This document shows, one piece after another, positions 1 to 9,017 of a DNA stretch of 64,000 nucleotides. The stretch spans positions 1 through 64,000 of the forward strand of contig JAWKVM010000038.1 in assembly GCA_041398025.1 (NCBI GenBank). The letters run 5' to 3'. This stretch comes from JANQPX01 sp041398025. Its GTDB lineage: Bacteria > Pseudomonadota > Alphaproteobacteria > Geminicoccales > Geminicoccaceae. Position numbers and translations under genes: made by a program. The notes under the pieces are model-generated. The model had not been told where the DNA came from and ran no database searches. It saw only the letters and a program-made list of their open reading frames with translations. Numbering within the stretch: position 1 is the first letter of the stretch; the number at the start of each line of letters is the position of its first letter.

Positions 1-2
1 AG

Positions 3-788
3 GGCGTGCGCACGATCATCAAGATGGTGCACCACACCCGTCTCGACGCGGCGATCAGTGCCGCCGGCCTGATGCGTCAGGCGGTCGCGCAAGCCCTTCA
101 TCACGCCGCCCATCGATCAGCATTCCAAAAGCGACTCGTCGACCAGGCCTTGATGCAGAACGTGCTGGCGGACCTGGCCATCGAGGTTGAAGCCGCGACG
201 ACGCTCGTGATGCGGGTCGCCGGTGCATTCGATCGCGCATCCGACGATCCTGCAGAGCGGGACTTCGGACGCCTGGCGACGCCGATCGCCAAGTATTGGA
301 TGGGCAAGCAGGCGCCGAGGGTGATCGCGGAAGCGCTTGAGTGCCTTGGCGGCAATGGCTATGTCGAGGAGTCGATTCTGCCGAGGCTCTATCGGGAAGC
401 GCCTGTCAATTCCGTTTGGGAAGGGTCGGGCAACGTCATTTGCCTGGATGTCCTCAGGGCGATCGATCGTTCGCCCGAGGCTGTGGAAGCCCTTCTTCGC
501 GAGATCGAGACATCGCGAGGCGGCAATCGCTGGCTGGACGGCACGATTGATCGGCTGAGAAGCCGCCTGCCTGAATGGCAACGAGAGGAGGGCCAAGCGC
601 GTGTCCTGGTCGAGCAACTGGCCCTCACCCTCGCCGGCGCCTTGCTGGTTCGACATGCGCCATCGGCGATCGCCGACGCCTACTGCGCGTCACGCTTCAC
701 TAACGATGGCGGACGCCAGTTCGGCACGCTTCCTCCGGGACTCGATCTCGCCGCCATTATCGCGCGCGCGCAACCTGCGTCGACCTGA
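3..788 (+). CDS. Acyl-CoA dehydrogenase, AidB-like, C-terminal part (5' end outside window)
   Basis: The reading frame is open to the left edge, so the gene begins before the window; the GTG at position 6 is only an internal valine in a G-V-R context. The protein matches the all-helical C-terminal domain of acyl-CoA dehydrogenases of the AidB type: KMVHHTRLD at the domain start, then AFQKRLVDQALMQNVLADLA, and the signature EALECLGGNGYVEES followed by LYREAPVNSVWEGSGNV. These elements form part of the FAD and acyl-CoA site. AidB relatives either oxidise acyl-CoA or protect DNA in the alkylation response, and the fragment does not say which. It ends normally with a stop at 788. Confidence 0.85.
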   Translation, partial: GVRTIIKMVHHTRLDAAISAAGLMRQAVAQALHHAAHRSAFQKRLVDQALMQNVLADLAIEVEAATTLVMRVAGAFDRASDDPAERDFGRLATPIAKYWMGKQAPRVIAEALECLGGNGYVEESILPRLYREAPVNSVWEGSGNVICLDVLRAIDRSPEAVEALLREIETSRGGNRWLDGTIDRLRSRLPEWQREEGQARVLVEQLALTLAGALLVRHAPSAIADAYCASRFTNDGGRQFGTLPPGLDLAAIIARAQPAST

Positions 789-1059
789 TCAACTTGTTCA
801 TTTAGACTCAGGCTCATTTCTTGGAGATCGCCTCCGATAGGAGCCCGACATCTCGCATGTTTGAGCGTCCGGAGTGACCATTTGAAAATGACCATCAGTC
901 TGATTTGACAATACGAATTGCAGTTAGATAAAATTGTATCTGTAATCTAATCTGCACATTCTATCCGCTTGGCTGTTTGCGGATGGTCGATGCCAAAGGG
1001 GCTTGGTCGGATGCTGCTCGCAGCATTGGCTCAGCGCATCGTCGGATGGGGGCGGCTGG

Positions 1060-1352
1060 CGATCATCGATGCGCATGGCCGTCAACACCGCATCGACAAG
1101 GCGCTCAGCACCAATGCGGTCTACGACCTGGTCAGGAAATACGCCGTCCAGACCGGCCTTGCCGGCGAGATCACCCAGCTGCTCGGGCCGCACGTCATGC
1201 GCGCGACCGCGGCGACCGACGCCCTCGGTCACCAGGTCGACATCGCCAAGGTCCAGGAGATGCTGGGCCATGCCAATATCAGCACCACCCGCTGCTACGA
1301 CCGGCGCAAGACCCGGCCGGAGGACAGTCCCGTGTTCCGAGTGCGGTACTGA
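1060..1352 (+). pseudogene. Tyrosine recombinase, C-terminal catalytic fragment
   Basis: Only the last ~90 residues of a site-specific tyrosine recombinase are recognisable. They include the HVMRATAA block (HxxR catalytic pair), LGHANISTTRCYDRR (second histidine and the nucleophilic tyrosine) and a normal C-terminus PEDSPVFRVRY. The N-terminal core-binding domain and the first catalytic arginine are missing. The frame can be extended upstream to 969, but that stretch does not look like recombinase sequence. It is probably the remnant of an integrase gene that once belonged to a mobile segment; the intact, different recombinase at 2130-3143 lies just beyond the toxin-antitoxin pair. Confidence 0.7.
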
Positions 1353-1370
1353 CCCGACGTAAATCATATC

Positions 1371-1399
1371 TTTACAGAATTGGCTGATGCTACCATTTT
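1371..1399 (+). promoter_or_regulatory. Putative vapBC promoter
   Basis: TTTACA at 1371-1376 and CATTTT at 1394-1399 are separated by 17 bp and lie just ahead of the antitoxin gene. The -10 element falls within the spacer of the inverted repeat at 1384-1410, so a bound antitoxin would cover it. The -35 is good and the -10 is weak. Confidence 0.45.
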
Positions 1400-1410
1400 G
1401 CTAGCATCAG
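1384..1410. promoter_or_regulatory. Inverted-repeat operator of the toxin-antitoxin operon
   Basis: CTGATGCTA (1384-1392) and TAGCATCAG (1402-1410) form a perfect 9-bp inverted repeat with a 9-bp spacer, ending 15 bp before the antitoxin ATG. FitA-type ribbon-helix-helix antitoxins are known to bind inverted repeats of TGATAGCA/TGCTATCA type with their cognate toxin, and this palindrome closely resembles that arrangement. It overlaps the predicted -10, consistent with autorepression. Confidence 0.7.
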
Positions 1411-1425
1411 ATTGGGAGAGCTTCA

Positions 1426-1659
1426 ATGGCGCAGCTCTTGGTGCGCGACTTGGACGAGGCGACGCTTGAGCGGCTGAAAGAGCGCGCCCGGCAGAATCGC
1501 CGATCGTTGCAGGGTGAGGCCAGAGCCATCCTTGAAGCATCGGCGGCGGCCTATACGAAAGACGAGGCGCTCAGGACATTTCACGGATGGCAGGAGCATT
1601 TTGCCGGGCGACGGCTTTCCGATAGCGCCGAGCTGATCCGCGAGGATCGAGATGCATGA
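1426..1659 (+). CDS. FitA/VapB-type ribbon-helix-helix antitoxin
   Basis: A 77-residue protein starting MAQLLVRDLDEATLERLKERAR, the N-terminal ribbon-helix-helix DNA-binding fold of FitA-like antitoxins (beta strand QLLVRDL, then two helices, with RSLQGEARAILE as the second). The C-terminal ~30 residues would thread into the partner PIN-domain toxin and block its active site. A Shine-Dalgarno-like GGGAG lies upstream of the ATG. The stop codon overlaps the toxin start by ATGA (1656-1659), so the two are translationally coupled. It probably represses its own operon through the palindrome at 1384-1410. Confidence 0.85.
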   Translation: MAQLLVRDLDEATLERLKERARQNRRSLQGEARAILEASAAAYTKDEALRTFHGWQEHFAGRRLSDSAELIREDRDA

Positions 1660-2075
1660 GCCTGCTCGTGGTCGATGCGAGCGTGGTGGTGAAATGGTTC
1701 TTGCCGGAGATCCACAGCGTCGCCGCCCTCCGCGTGGCATCCGGTGCGTGGACTTTCCTGGCGCCTGACCTTCTCGACGTTGAGGTCACAAACACTTTCT
1801 GGAAGAAGCATCGTCGGGGCGAGCTCACCCATGATGAAGGCGCTCGCCTGATCGACGATCTTCGACACATCGACATCGCCATGGTCCCTCACCGCCCTCT
1901 TTTGTCGATGGCCTTCGCCCTCGCGGCGGCTGTCGGTCATCCCGTCTATGACTGTGTCTATCTGGCCCTGGCCGAGCAAAATGATTGTCAGCTGGTGACA
2001 GCCGATCGGCGTTTCTACAAGGCGTTCGCCGAGAGCAAATGGCGTCGTCGATTGTCATGCATTGAAGATCAATAG
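1656..2075 (+). CDS. vapC: VapC/FitB-type PIN-domain ribonuclease toxin
   Basis: A 139-residue PIN-domain protein with the acidic quartet that binds the catalytic metal: D7 in VVDASVVVKWF, E43 in LLDVEVTN, D99 in VYDCVYLALAE and D117 in LVTADRRF. VapC toxins cleave RNA, often tRNA or rRNA, when the antitoxin is lost. Length and motif order are normal, so the toxin looks active. It is coupled to the antitoxin by a 4-bp overlap. Its position between two recombinase sequences suggests it arrived with, or stabilises, an integrated element. Confidence 0.88.
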   Translation: MSLLVVDASVVVKWFLPEIHSVAALRVASGAWTFLAPDLLDVEVTNTFWKKHRRGELTHDEGARLIDDLRHIDIAMVPHRPLLSMAFALAAAVGHPVYDCVYLALAEQNDCQLVTADRRFYKAFAESKWRRRLSCIEDQ

Positions 2076-2129
2076 CCTGCCCGAACGTCTCTACCTGAGC
2101 GTCAACGTGGGGCTCATGAATATAGTATT

Positions 2130-3143
2130 TTGTCCTTTATATCACATTCGTTCACACCAAGAGGGGGACCCGATGAGACCGATCTGGAGCCGGTCACAGG
2201 ACAGCCGATCGCGACCTTGGACGACGCGCCGGTCGTGCCGCGGCTGATCGCCGAGGCCGGCGACGAGGCGAACATGCGCTTCGTCGAGTTCTTCACCGCC
2301 CAGATCCACAACCCGAACACCCGGCAAGCCTATGGCCGCGCGGTCATCGGTTTTTGCCATTGGTGCGACGATCATCGCATCGCCGGGCTGGCCGGCATCA
2401 AACCGATGCATGTCGCGGCCTATATCAAGCATCTCGGCCAACGCTACGCGGCGCCGAGCGTCAAGCAGCAGCTCGCCGCGATCTGCATGCTGTTCGACTG
2501 GCTGGTCACTGGCCACATCATGCGCGTCAATCCAGCGATGTCGGTGCGCGACCCGAAGCATGCGGTCAAGAAAGGCAAGACGCCGGTGCTGTCGCCGGAG
2601 CAAGCGCGCACGCTGATCGACAGCATCCCGATCGAAACGTTGGTCGGACTGCACGATCGGGCGCTGATCGGGTTGATGATCTATTCCTTCGCCCGGATTG
2701 GTGCTGCCCTCGCCATGAATGTCGACGACCTTTTTTATCAGCGCAACCGGCTCTGGCTCAGGCTTCACGAAAAAGGTGGCAAACACCATGAGATGCCGTC
2801 GCATCACAATCTCGAATTCTATCTCCGGGACTATCTCGGCACGGCCAGCATCGGCGATGAAAAGAAGACACCGCTCTTCCGCGCGATCGACAAGAAGACC
2901 AAGGCGTTGTCCGACCGGCGGCTGGAGCGTGTCCATGCCTGGTCTATGGTGAGGCGCCGGGCGGTCAAGGCCGGGATCTCCACCGAAGTCTGCAACCACA
3001 CCTTCCGCGCCACCGGCATCACCGCCTATCTGGTCAATGGCGGTCAGCTGGAGACCGCGGCCAACATGGCCGCCCATCCCTCGACGCGGACCACCCAGCT
3101 CTATGATCGCCACCCTGACGAGGTCGAGCGGATCATCATTTGA
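2130..3143 (+). CDS. Site-specific tyrosine recombinase/integrase
   Basis: A tyrosine recombinase of about 330 residues. It has an N-terminal SAM-like core-binding domain (NPNTRQAYGRAVIGF onward) and a C-terminal catalytic domain with SFARIGAALAM (first arginine), EKGGKHHEMP (lysine), HTFRATGITAYL (HxxR) and HPSTRTTQLYDRHPDE (histidine and nucleophilic tyrosine), so all catalytic positions are present. The start is uncertain: the frame opens at a TTG at 2130, the ATG at 2173 is in another frame, and the first in-frame methionine is well inside the protein. It catalyses strand exchange between short sites; no att site was identified. It differs in sequence from the fragment at 1060-1352. Confidence 0.85.
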   Translation: MSFISHSFTPRGGPDETDLEPVTGQPIATLDDAPVVPRLIAEAGDEANMRFVEFFTAQIHNPNTRQAYGRAVIGFCHWCDDHRIAGLAGIKPMHVAAYIKHLGQRYAAPSVKQQLAAICMLFDWLVTGHIMRVNPAMSVRDPKHAVKKGKTPVLSPEQARTLIDSIPIETLVGLHDRALIGLMIYSFARIGAALAMNVDDLFYQRNRLWLRLHEKGGKHHEMPSHHNLEFYLRDYLGTASIGDEKKTPLFRAIDKKTKALSDRRLERVHAWSMVRRRAVKAGISTEVCNHTFRATGITAYLVNGGQLETAANMAAHPSTRTTQLYDRHPDEVERIII

Positions 3144-3443
3144 GGAGCCTGCACCGGTCGCGAAAGCACGGATTTCCGCCGCAATGGTCCCTTCTGACAG
3201 TTCTCCAGAGAAATGTCGGATTTGCCATGCCCTGTTGCCTCGACCGACACACAAAATGCCCGGATTCCCTAGGGTCTCTATTCCGGGTGATGCACAAAAA
3301 ATCCGACAACATTCTTCGAAAGTGTCAGGTGGGACTTCTTAGGTTTTTGGAATCTTGAATAATGCTTTACAAGATGGCGAAGTTAAACGCGGGTGGGGTC
3401 AGGAAAAGGCCGGCCGGCGGCACGCCGGTTACTTGGAAGCCAG
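3144..3443. other. Non-coding stretch after the recombinase, with a long-spaced inverted repeat
   Basis: No credible gene is seen. TGTCGGATTT at 3214-3223 is mirrored by AAATCCGACA at 3299-3308, a 10-bp inverted repeat with a 75-bp interval. A GC-rich block of GCCGG repeats lies near 3410-3430. The repeat could be a recombination or regulatory site for the neighbouring integrase, but nothing else supports this. Confidence 0.4.
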
Positions 3444-3668
3444 ATGAGCGATGACGATCAGGATGAGCTAAGCCGACTTGAGCAGACGTTTCGAACCATG
3501 CTCGATCGGTGCGCGGAGTCCCCCGAGCATCGCACCACGGTCTTTTCCGTCTGCTTGACCCTCATCGATCAACTGGCGGTGGGACAGCCGATCGCGGTGC
3601 GTCAGGCCTGGGCCACGAAGCTCTACGAGCTCGCCGATCATTTGGCGGCCAAGAACGACGCCGTCTAG
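3444..3668 (+). CDS. Small conserved-looking protein of unknown function
   Basis: A 74-residue acidic, soluble, mostly helical protein beginning MSDDDQDELSRLEQTF. I chose the ATG at 3444 because a TTGGAAG Shine-Dalgarno sits just upstream; the frame extends to 3393, but the added residues look like untranslated sequence. There is no transmembrane segment or recognisable motif. It ends 30 bp before the stop of the oppositely oriented chemoreceptor gene. I do not recognise the family. Confidence 0.5.
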   Translation: MSDDDQDELSRLEQTFRTMLDRCAESPEHRTTVFSVCLTLIDQLAVGQPIAVRQAWATKLYELADHLAAKNDAV

Positions 3669-3697
3669 ACTGCGAACAGCGCCGCCGGCGCATGGCG

Positions 3698-6352
3698 CTA
3701 GAACTCTTCCCAAGCAGTGTCGGCTGAAGCGACGTGCAACGTTGGGTCGATCTGTGTCGAAGTCGGTGTCGTCGCCTGGAGCGGTAGCACCCGACTTCCG
3801 GTGTCGAGGACGAAGAACCCGATCAGCTGGTCGAGCTTGTCGGCTTGGTCGGCCAAGGCGCGTGCCGCCGCCGAGCTCTGTTCGACCAAGGCCGAATTCT
3901 GCTGGGTCATCTCGTCCATGCTGGTCACCGAGGTGTTGATCTCGTGGACGCCGGAGGCTTGCTCCGCCGATGCGGTCGAAATGTCGCCGACCAGGGTGGC
4001 GAGCTGGCCGATCGAGGCCACGATCTCGGTGAGCGCTTCACCCGCTTGATCGACCAGCCGAACGCCATCTTTGACCTGGCCGTTGCTGCCCTGGATCAGG
4101 GCTTTGATGTCAGACGCTGCTTGAGCGGAGCGTTGCGCCAGCTGACGGACTTCCTGGGCGACCACGGCGAAGCCCTTGCCCGCTTCGCCGGCCCGTGCCG
4201 CCTCGACGCTGGCATTGAGGGCGAGGAGATTGGTCTGGAAGGCGATCTCGTCGATCACGCCGATGATCGCGTCGATCTTGCCGGCTGACTCCTCGATCCC
4301 GCGCATCGCCGCCACGGCTTTGTCGGCGATCTGGCCACCGCGGGTGGCGATGTCGTTGGCGGAACCAGCCAGCTCATTGGCGCTCTTGGCATTGCCGGCA
4401 TTCTGCTTGACGGTCGCCGCCAATTCCTCCGTCGCAGCGGCGGTCTCCTCGAGATTGGACGCCGCCTGCTCGGTCCGCCTGGAAAGGTCCTCCGTCCCAG
4501 CACTAATCTCCTTCGAGGCATTCGCCACTTCGCTCGCGGCTGATTGGATGTCGGTCACGATCTCGGCGAGCCGGTCCGCCATCTGATTGGCGTCGGCTTT
4601 CAGCTTGTCGAACTTGCCTTGATAACCGGTCGTGATCCTCGGTGTCAGATCGCCTTGTGCCAGCCCCTCAAGAAAGCGCCCCAGATCGTCGGTTACCGCC
4701 TCAACCACGCCGGTCAACTGATTGATGCCCTCGGCCAGGCTCCGCATGAAGCCCTGCTTGCCCTCGAGCGTCAGCCGCTGGCTCAGATCACCGCCATGAG
4801 CGGCGGCGACGACATGGTCGACCTCCCGCTGGATCGTCCGCTCGGCGGTCTGGTCCACCCATTCCACGATCGTGCCCAGGCGCTCGCCATCCTCGCCCGT
4901 CACCGGGCTCACGGTCAGCACGAATTGCCAACCGCCAAGGACAAGATCGCCGGAGGCCGTCGTGCGGACACTGTCCAGGGCCGTCCGCTGCAAGGTCGAT
5001 GCCGTGCCGAAGACCTCGATCCCGGCGCCGACGATCTGATCGGCTTTGAAGCGCGGCAGGTCCTTCCGGATGTCCGGCTCCGCCGACTTCAGCAGGCGGC
5101 GCATGTTGGCATTGACGTAGATGATCTCGTGATTGCGATCGGCGACCATCATATTGGCCTGACAGCTGTCCAAGGCGGTCTTGAGCCGCAGGGCCTCCAG
5201 GCTCTTGTCGGCCAAAGCTTCGAAGGCGCGGGCCAGTTGTCCGATCTCGTCCTGACGATCGAGGCCGGGAATGGTCACGTGAGCGCCGGGCTTCAGCTTC
5301 TGAATGACATCGGCCATCGCGGAGAGCGGTCGGCTGACATGCCTTGCGACCAGCAGGCCAAGGCAGGTGAGCGCGATGAGCAACGCCGTCAGGAAGCCGA
5401 CCATGGTCGAGAAGGCTCGGCGCGCGTCGGTCTGAATCTCAGCTGCATGGGCCAACAGATCGCTTGCCAAACGGTCTTCGACCACCTTGAGCAGGTCGAT
5501 TCGCTTGGTCGCGGCATCGAACCAGGCCGATCCTTGAACGCCCTGAAGATCCTCCGTGAAAGGGCTTTCGATCGCGATGGCGCGCAGCCGCGCCACGTCA
5601 TCGACCACCGAACCTCGAACGGTCTGCTGAAAGAAGGCAAACTGATCTGCGGTGGCCTGGCTCGCAAAGGTCGAAAGATAGGCGTCTTGTTGGCCGATCA
5701 GCTCGACGAAGCGACGATAGACGTTTGGGGAAAAGCCTCCCGCCCCGAAGCCGTTGGCGCCCATGGCGCGCTCGATTCCGGCCTTCTCCTTGGCCTGCAG
5801 CAGGGCGACATAGGCATCGATCGCGGTCGTCACCTCGACATGGCTGCTGAGCAGGGCCATCTGCTCGATCAGGCCCAGGAGCTGATCGATGCCGCCGGTG
5901 TAATAGGCGGCCATGTCAGCAACGCTTCGCTGCAGCGCATCGATCTCGCGACGCACACTCGCAAGCTCGTTGATCGTGGATTGTGCCTCCTCGAGGCGGA
6001 CCGCGAAGGCTTGACCATAGGGACTGGCATCAAAGGCCGAGAGCGATTGATCGAGCGCCGTCAGGGCGCGATCGGTCTGCCGCCGCTGATCGGCAAGGCG
6101 ATCGGCAAAGCTGCCCTCGCCACCATGACCGATGAAGCCGGCGGCGTTGCCGCGCTCCTTTTGCAGCTCATGAACCAGGCCGCTGATCGACGGCGCGAGC
6201 TCGGCCAGCGTGTACAGCCGGTGCATGTCAGCGGCGGTCCGCCAGCTGCTCCACGCGGTCCAGCCGCCTACGCCGAGCAGCGCCAGGAGTGGCAGCGCGA
6301 GCAAGCCGAGAATCGTGGTCCGAACCCTGAGCGAACCCAGCCATCGAGCCAT
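3698..6352 (-). CDS. Methyl-accepting chemotaxis protein with NIT sensor domain
   Basis: An 884-residue chemoreceptor. A short cytoplasmic start and a first membrane helix (residues ~11-33) are followed by a large helical periplasmic NIT (nitrate/nitrite-sensing type) domain with HELQKERGNAAGFI, a second membrane helix near 318-338, HAMP (RPLSAMADVI...DEIGQLARAFEAL), a PAS-like segment (VADRNHEIIYVNANMRRLL), a second HAMP-like helix pair and the MCP signalling hairpin with the tip IDEIAFQTNLLALNASVEAA. The last residues are AWEEF, resembling the C-terminal pentapeptide that tethers CheR/CheB in enteric receptors. Its role is to transmit ligand binding to CheA. An AAAGGA Shine-Dalgarno precedes the ATG. 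No other che genes are in the window. Confidence 0.92.
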   Translation of the reverse strand: MARWLGSLRVRTTILGLLALPLLALLGVGGWTAWSSWRTAADMHRLYTLAELAPSISGLVHELQKERGNAAGFIGHGGEGSFADRLADQRRQTDRALTALDQSLSAFDASPYGQAFAVRLEEAQSTINELASVRREIDALQRSVADMAAYYTGGIDQLLGLIEQMALLSSHVEVTTAIDAYVALLQAKEKAGIERAMGANGFGAGGFSPNVYRRFVELIGQQDAYLSTFASQATADQFAFFQQTVRGSVVDDVARLRAIAIESPFTEDLQGVQGSAWFDAATKRIDLLKVVEDRLASDLLAHAAEIQTDARRAFSTMVGFLTALLIALTCLGLLVARHVSRPLSAMADVIQKLKPGAHVTIPGLDRQDEIGQLARAFEALADKSLEALRLKTALDSCQANMMVADRNHEIIYVNANMRRLLKSAEPDIRKDLPRFKADQIVGAGIEVFGTASTLQRTALDSVRTTASGDLVLGGWQFVLTVSPVTGEDGERLGTIVEWVDQTAERTIQREVDHVVAAAHGGDLSQRLTLEGKQGFMRSLAEGINQLTGVVEAVTDDLGRFLEGLAQGDLTPRITTGYQGKFDKLKADANQMADRLAEIVTDIQSAASEVANASKEISAGTEDLSRRTEQAASNLEETAAATEELAATVKQNAGNAKSANELAGSANDIATRGGQIADKAVAAMRGIEESAGKIDAIIGVIDEIAFQTNLLALNASVEAARAGEAGKGFAVVAQEVRQLAQRSAQAASDIKALIQGSNGQVKDGVRLVDQAGEALTEIVASIGQLATLVGDISTASAEQASGVHEINTSVTSMDEMTQQNSALVEQSSAAARALADQADKLDQLIGFFVLDTGSRVLPLQATTPTSTQIDPTLHVASADTAWEEF

Positions 6353-6404
6353 AGGTAGTCCTTTTCAGATAGAAGAGTCTGGGCTCGGGCCTACACTAAA
6401 GATT

Positions 6405-7304
6405 TTAGTAAATCGTAAATGCAGTTTCGAAGACCAACGGCCCTGGGCGACAGCCGCAGCAACTCGATCGCCTCGGAAATAGCCAGAGGGCGAGCAGAGC
6501 GAGCGGGGAGCCTCGGAACGGCACGCCGAACAGCAGCACCGCGACGACCGTGCAGAGGATCATCGAGCCCAGCCCGAGCGCGAAATAGGGGAGCAGCTTG
6601 CCCAGCAGGAGCTCGGCGATGCCGACTGGTGTCGCCATCATCGCCTCCATCGTGCCGCGCTCCCATTCGCGCGCGACCACCAGCGCGGTGAGTAGCGTGC
6701 CGATCAGGGTCATGACGATGACGATCGAGCCGGGCACCAGAAAGAGTCGGCTTTCCAGGCCGGGATTGAACCAGAAGCGTGGCTCCGTCGCGATCGCAGG
6801 CGGCAGGCGTATCCCCTCGGCGATCTGCTGCGCGACCTGGCTTCCGACCACACCCCGGACGTAGTTCTGCACGAGAAGCTCGCGATATTGGGCTCGGAGC
6901 CGTCGGGATCACCTGGATTTTCGGCTGTCCCTCCACCACATCGGCGGCGAAGGTCGAGGGGACCACCACGATCCCGCGCAGACGGCCAGCCACCAGGTCG
7001 GGCGTGAGCTCGCGCCGATCGTGGGCGAGCCCGGCGTCGAAGAAGCGGAGGCCTCGAAGGCGGCGACCAGGTCCTGCGCCGGCGGCGAACCCCTCTCCAC
7101 CACGATGCTGACCGGCATGCGGTTCGCGTCGAGCGAGACGCCGTAGCCGAAGAGGAAAAGCAGGATCAGCGGCAGGACCACGGCGATCAGGATGCTGCTC
7201 GGATCGCGCAGGATCTGCAGGCTCTCCTTGATCATGAGGGCGCGAAAGCGCCTAAACCGATCGCGGCGCGAGAATTCGATGTCGGCGGCGTCGGCGCTCA
7301 TCAT
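6405..7304 (-). pseudogene. ABC-2 type exporter permease (YbhS-like), frameshifted and truncated
   Basis: Three segments in different frames together spell an ABC-2 permease. Positions 7304 to ~7080 encode RALMIKESLQILRDPSSILI and the first membrane helix. About 6993-6910 encode LRGIVVVPSTFAADVVEG from the extracytoplasmic domain. From 6872 to 6405 comes QNYVRGVVG followed by membrane helices (VPGSIVIVMTLIGTLLTALV and EWERGTMEAMMATPV). Two frame breaks separate them. The final helices are missing, the sequence running into unrelated residues and stopping at 6405. The start overlaps the ATPase stop by 4 bp. Unless the breaks are sequencing errors, no functional permease is made. The partner YbhR permease is absent. 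Confidence 0.8.
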
Positions 7305-9017
7305 GCCGCCTCCCTGGTTTCGGCCCGCTCAATCATCGCGATGAAGGCGTCTTCGAGGCTTGGATCCGGCCGCTCATCGCTCGCAATTTCCGCCTTCAGC
7401 TCATAGGGCGAGCCTGAGGCGATCGCCTCGCCGCGATAGATCAGCGCGATGCGGTCGCAATATTCCGCCTCGTCCATGAAGTGGGTGGTCACCAGGACGG
7501 TGACGCCCTTTTCGACCAGGCCGTTGATGTGGGTCCAGAACTCGCGCCTCGTGATCGGATCGACGCCGGAGGTCGGCTCGTCGAGAAACAGCGCTTCCGG
7601 TTCGTGCAGCTGACCGCTGCCAGCGCCAGCCGCTGCTTGAAGCCGAGCGGCAGGCTGCCTGCGGAGGTGCCCAGTATGCGGCCGAGATCGAAGATCTCGA
7701 TCATGCGCTCGATCTGCTCCTGGCGCGCGCGCCGCCGAGGCCGTAGACGCCGGCGAAGAACTGCAGGTTCTGGCGCACGCTGAGATCGCCGTAGAGCGAG
7801 AATTTCTGCGCCATGTAGCCGAGGCGATTGCGCGCTTTCGCTGTGTCCGTCCTCAGATCGAAGCCGGCGACCCGGCCCTCGCCGGCGCTCGGCCTGAGCA
7901 GACCGCAGAGCATCTTGAAGGTGGTCGACTTGCCGGCGCCGTTCGGGCCGAGCAGGCCGAAGATTTCGCCGCGTCCGATGTCGAAGGTGATGTCCCTGGC
8001 GGCGGTGAAATCGCCGAAGCGCTTGGTCAGGGCGCGCGCTTCGATGACGGCCCCCTGCCGTTCAGCCGCCATGTCGCGCGCCGCCGCAAGGGCCGATCGG
8101 CCAGGGGGAGCGCCGCCAAGAATGTCGACGAAACCGTCCTCAAAGCGCGTAGTCGCTGCTTCGGTTTCGCCGCCGAGATCGGGCGGTTTTGCTCCAGCCT
8201 TCATCACCAGGCGAAGCGCGCGGCCCTGAATGACGCCGTCGATCACGTCGGGACGGTCCAGCGCTGTCGCCAGCGCCTGGCGTTTTTGCCGCTCGACGCC
8301 GGTGACGCGCAGCACGCGGCCGGCGACGCGCGCGGAAAGGTCGGTGGGCGGCCCGTCGAACAGGAGCTTGCCTTCGTTCAGCAGGAGCACGCGCTCGCAG
8401 CGCTCGGCCTCGTCCAGATACGCGGTGGACCAGAGCACGCCGATGCCGTCGCTGACCAGGTCCTGCACCATCGCCCAGAGCTCGCGCCGGGAGAGCGGAT
8501 CGACGCCGACGCTCGGTTCGTCGAGCAGGAGAAGACGCGGGCGGCGAAGGAGGGCGCAGGCAAGGCCGAGCTTTTGCTTCATGCCGCCGGAAAGTTTTCC
8601 CGCGAGCCGGCGCTCGAAGCGGGCGAGATCGGTGAAGCGGAGGAGGCGCTCGAAGGTGCCGGCACGCTCGTCTTCGGGCAGGCCGCGCAGATCGGCGTAG
8701 AGGTTCAGATTCTCGCGCACCGATAGGTCCTCGTAGAGCCCGAAGCGCTGCGGCATGTAGCCGATCTCGGCACGGATGCGTTCTGGTTCGGTCTCCGTGC
8801 TGAAACCGAGCGCCTTGACCTCGCCGCTCTCCGGGAGGAGAAGACCAGTCAGAAGTCGCAAAAACGTGGTCTTGCCGGCGCCGTCCGGGCCGACGAGGCC
8901 GGTCACGGCACCGCCGCCGACCGCCGCCGAGATCGCATCGAGGGCGGGCGGACCGTCCGCCTCGAAGCGCATGGTGACGTCAGTCAGCCGGGCGAGTTCG
9001 GCCGCCATCGAGCTCAC
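7301..9017 (-). pseudogene. Dual ATP-binding subunit of ABC exporter (YbhF-like), two frame breaks
   Basis: Three frames together give a ~570-residue protein with two fused ABC ATPase domains, the length of E. coli YbhF. The first frame (9017 to ~7730) carries Walker A GPDGAGKTT, signature LSGGMKQKLGLA, Walker B LLLLDEPSVGVDP and the second Walker A GPNGAGKST. The second (to ~7615) continues with MIEIFDLG...GFKQRLALAA. The third (7492-7301) ends TTHFMDEAEYCDRIALIYRG. The first break lies by an alternating GC run at 7723-7733, a typical slippage site. The gene starts with a 4-bp overlap with the upstream membrane-fusion gene. It would energise export together with the HlyD-like and permease subunits. 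Confidence 0.82.

Noticed and set aside
3214..3240. TGTCGGA after the recombinase as a possible ECF-type promoter
   Set aside because: No CGTC element lies at the required distance; only the inverted repeat with 3299-3308 is supported.
4544..6358. A 604-codon open frame on the plus strand opposite the chemoreceptor gene
   Set aside because: It is the antisense of a clearly real MCP with all domains; the translated product has no recognisable domain, and long antisense frames are common in GC-rich genes.
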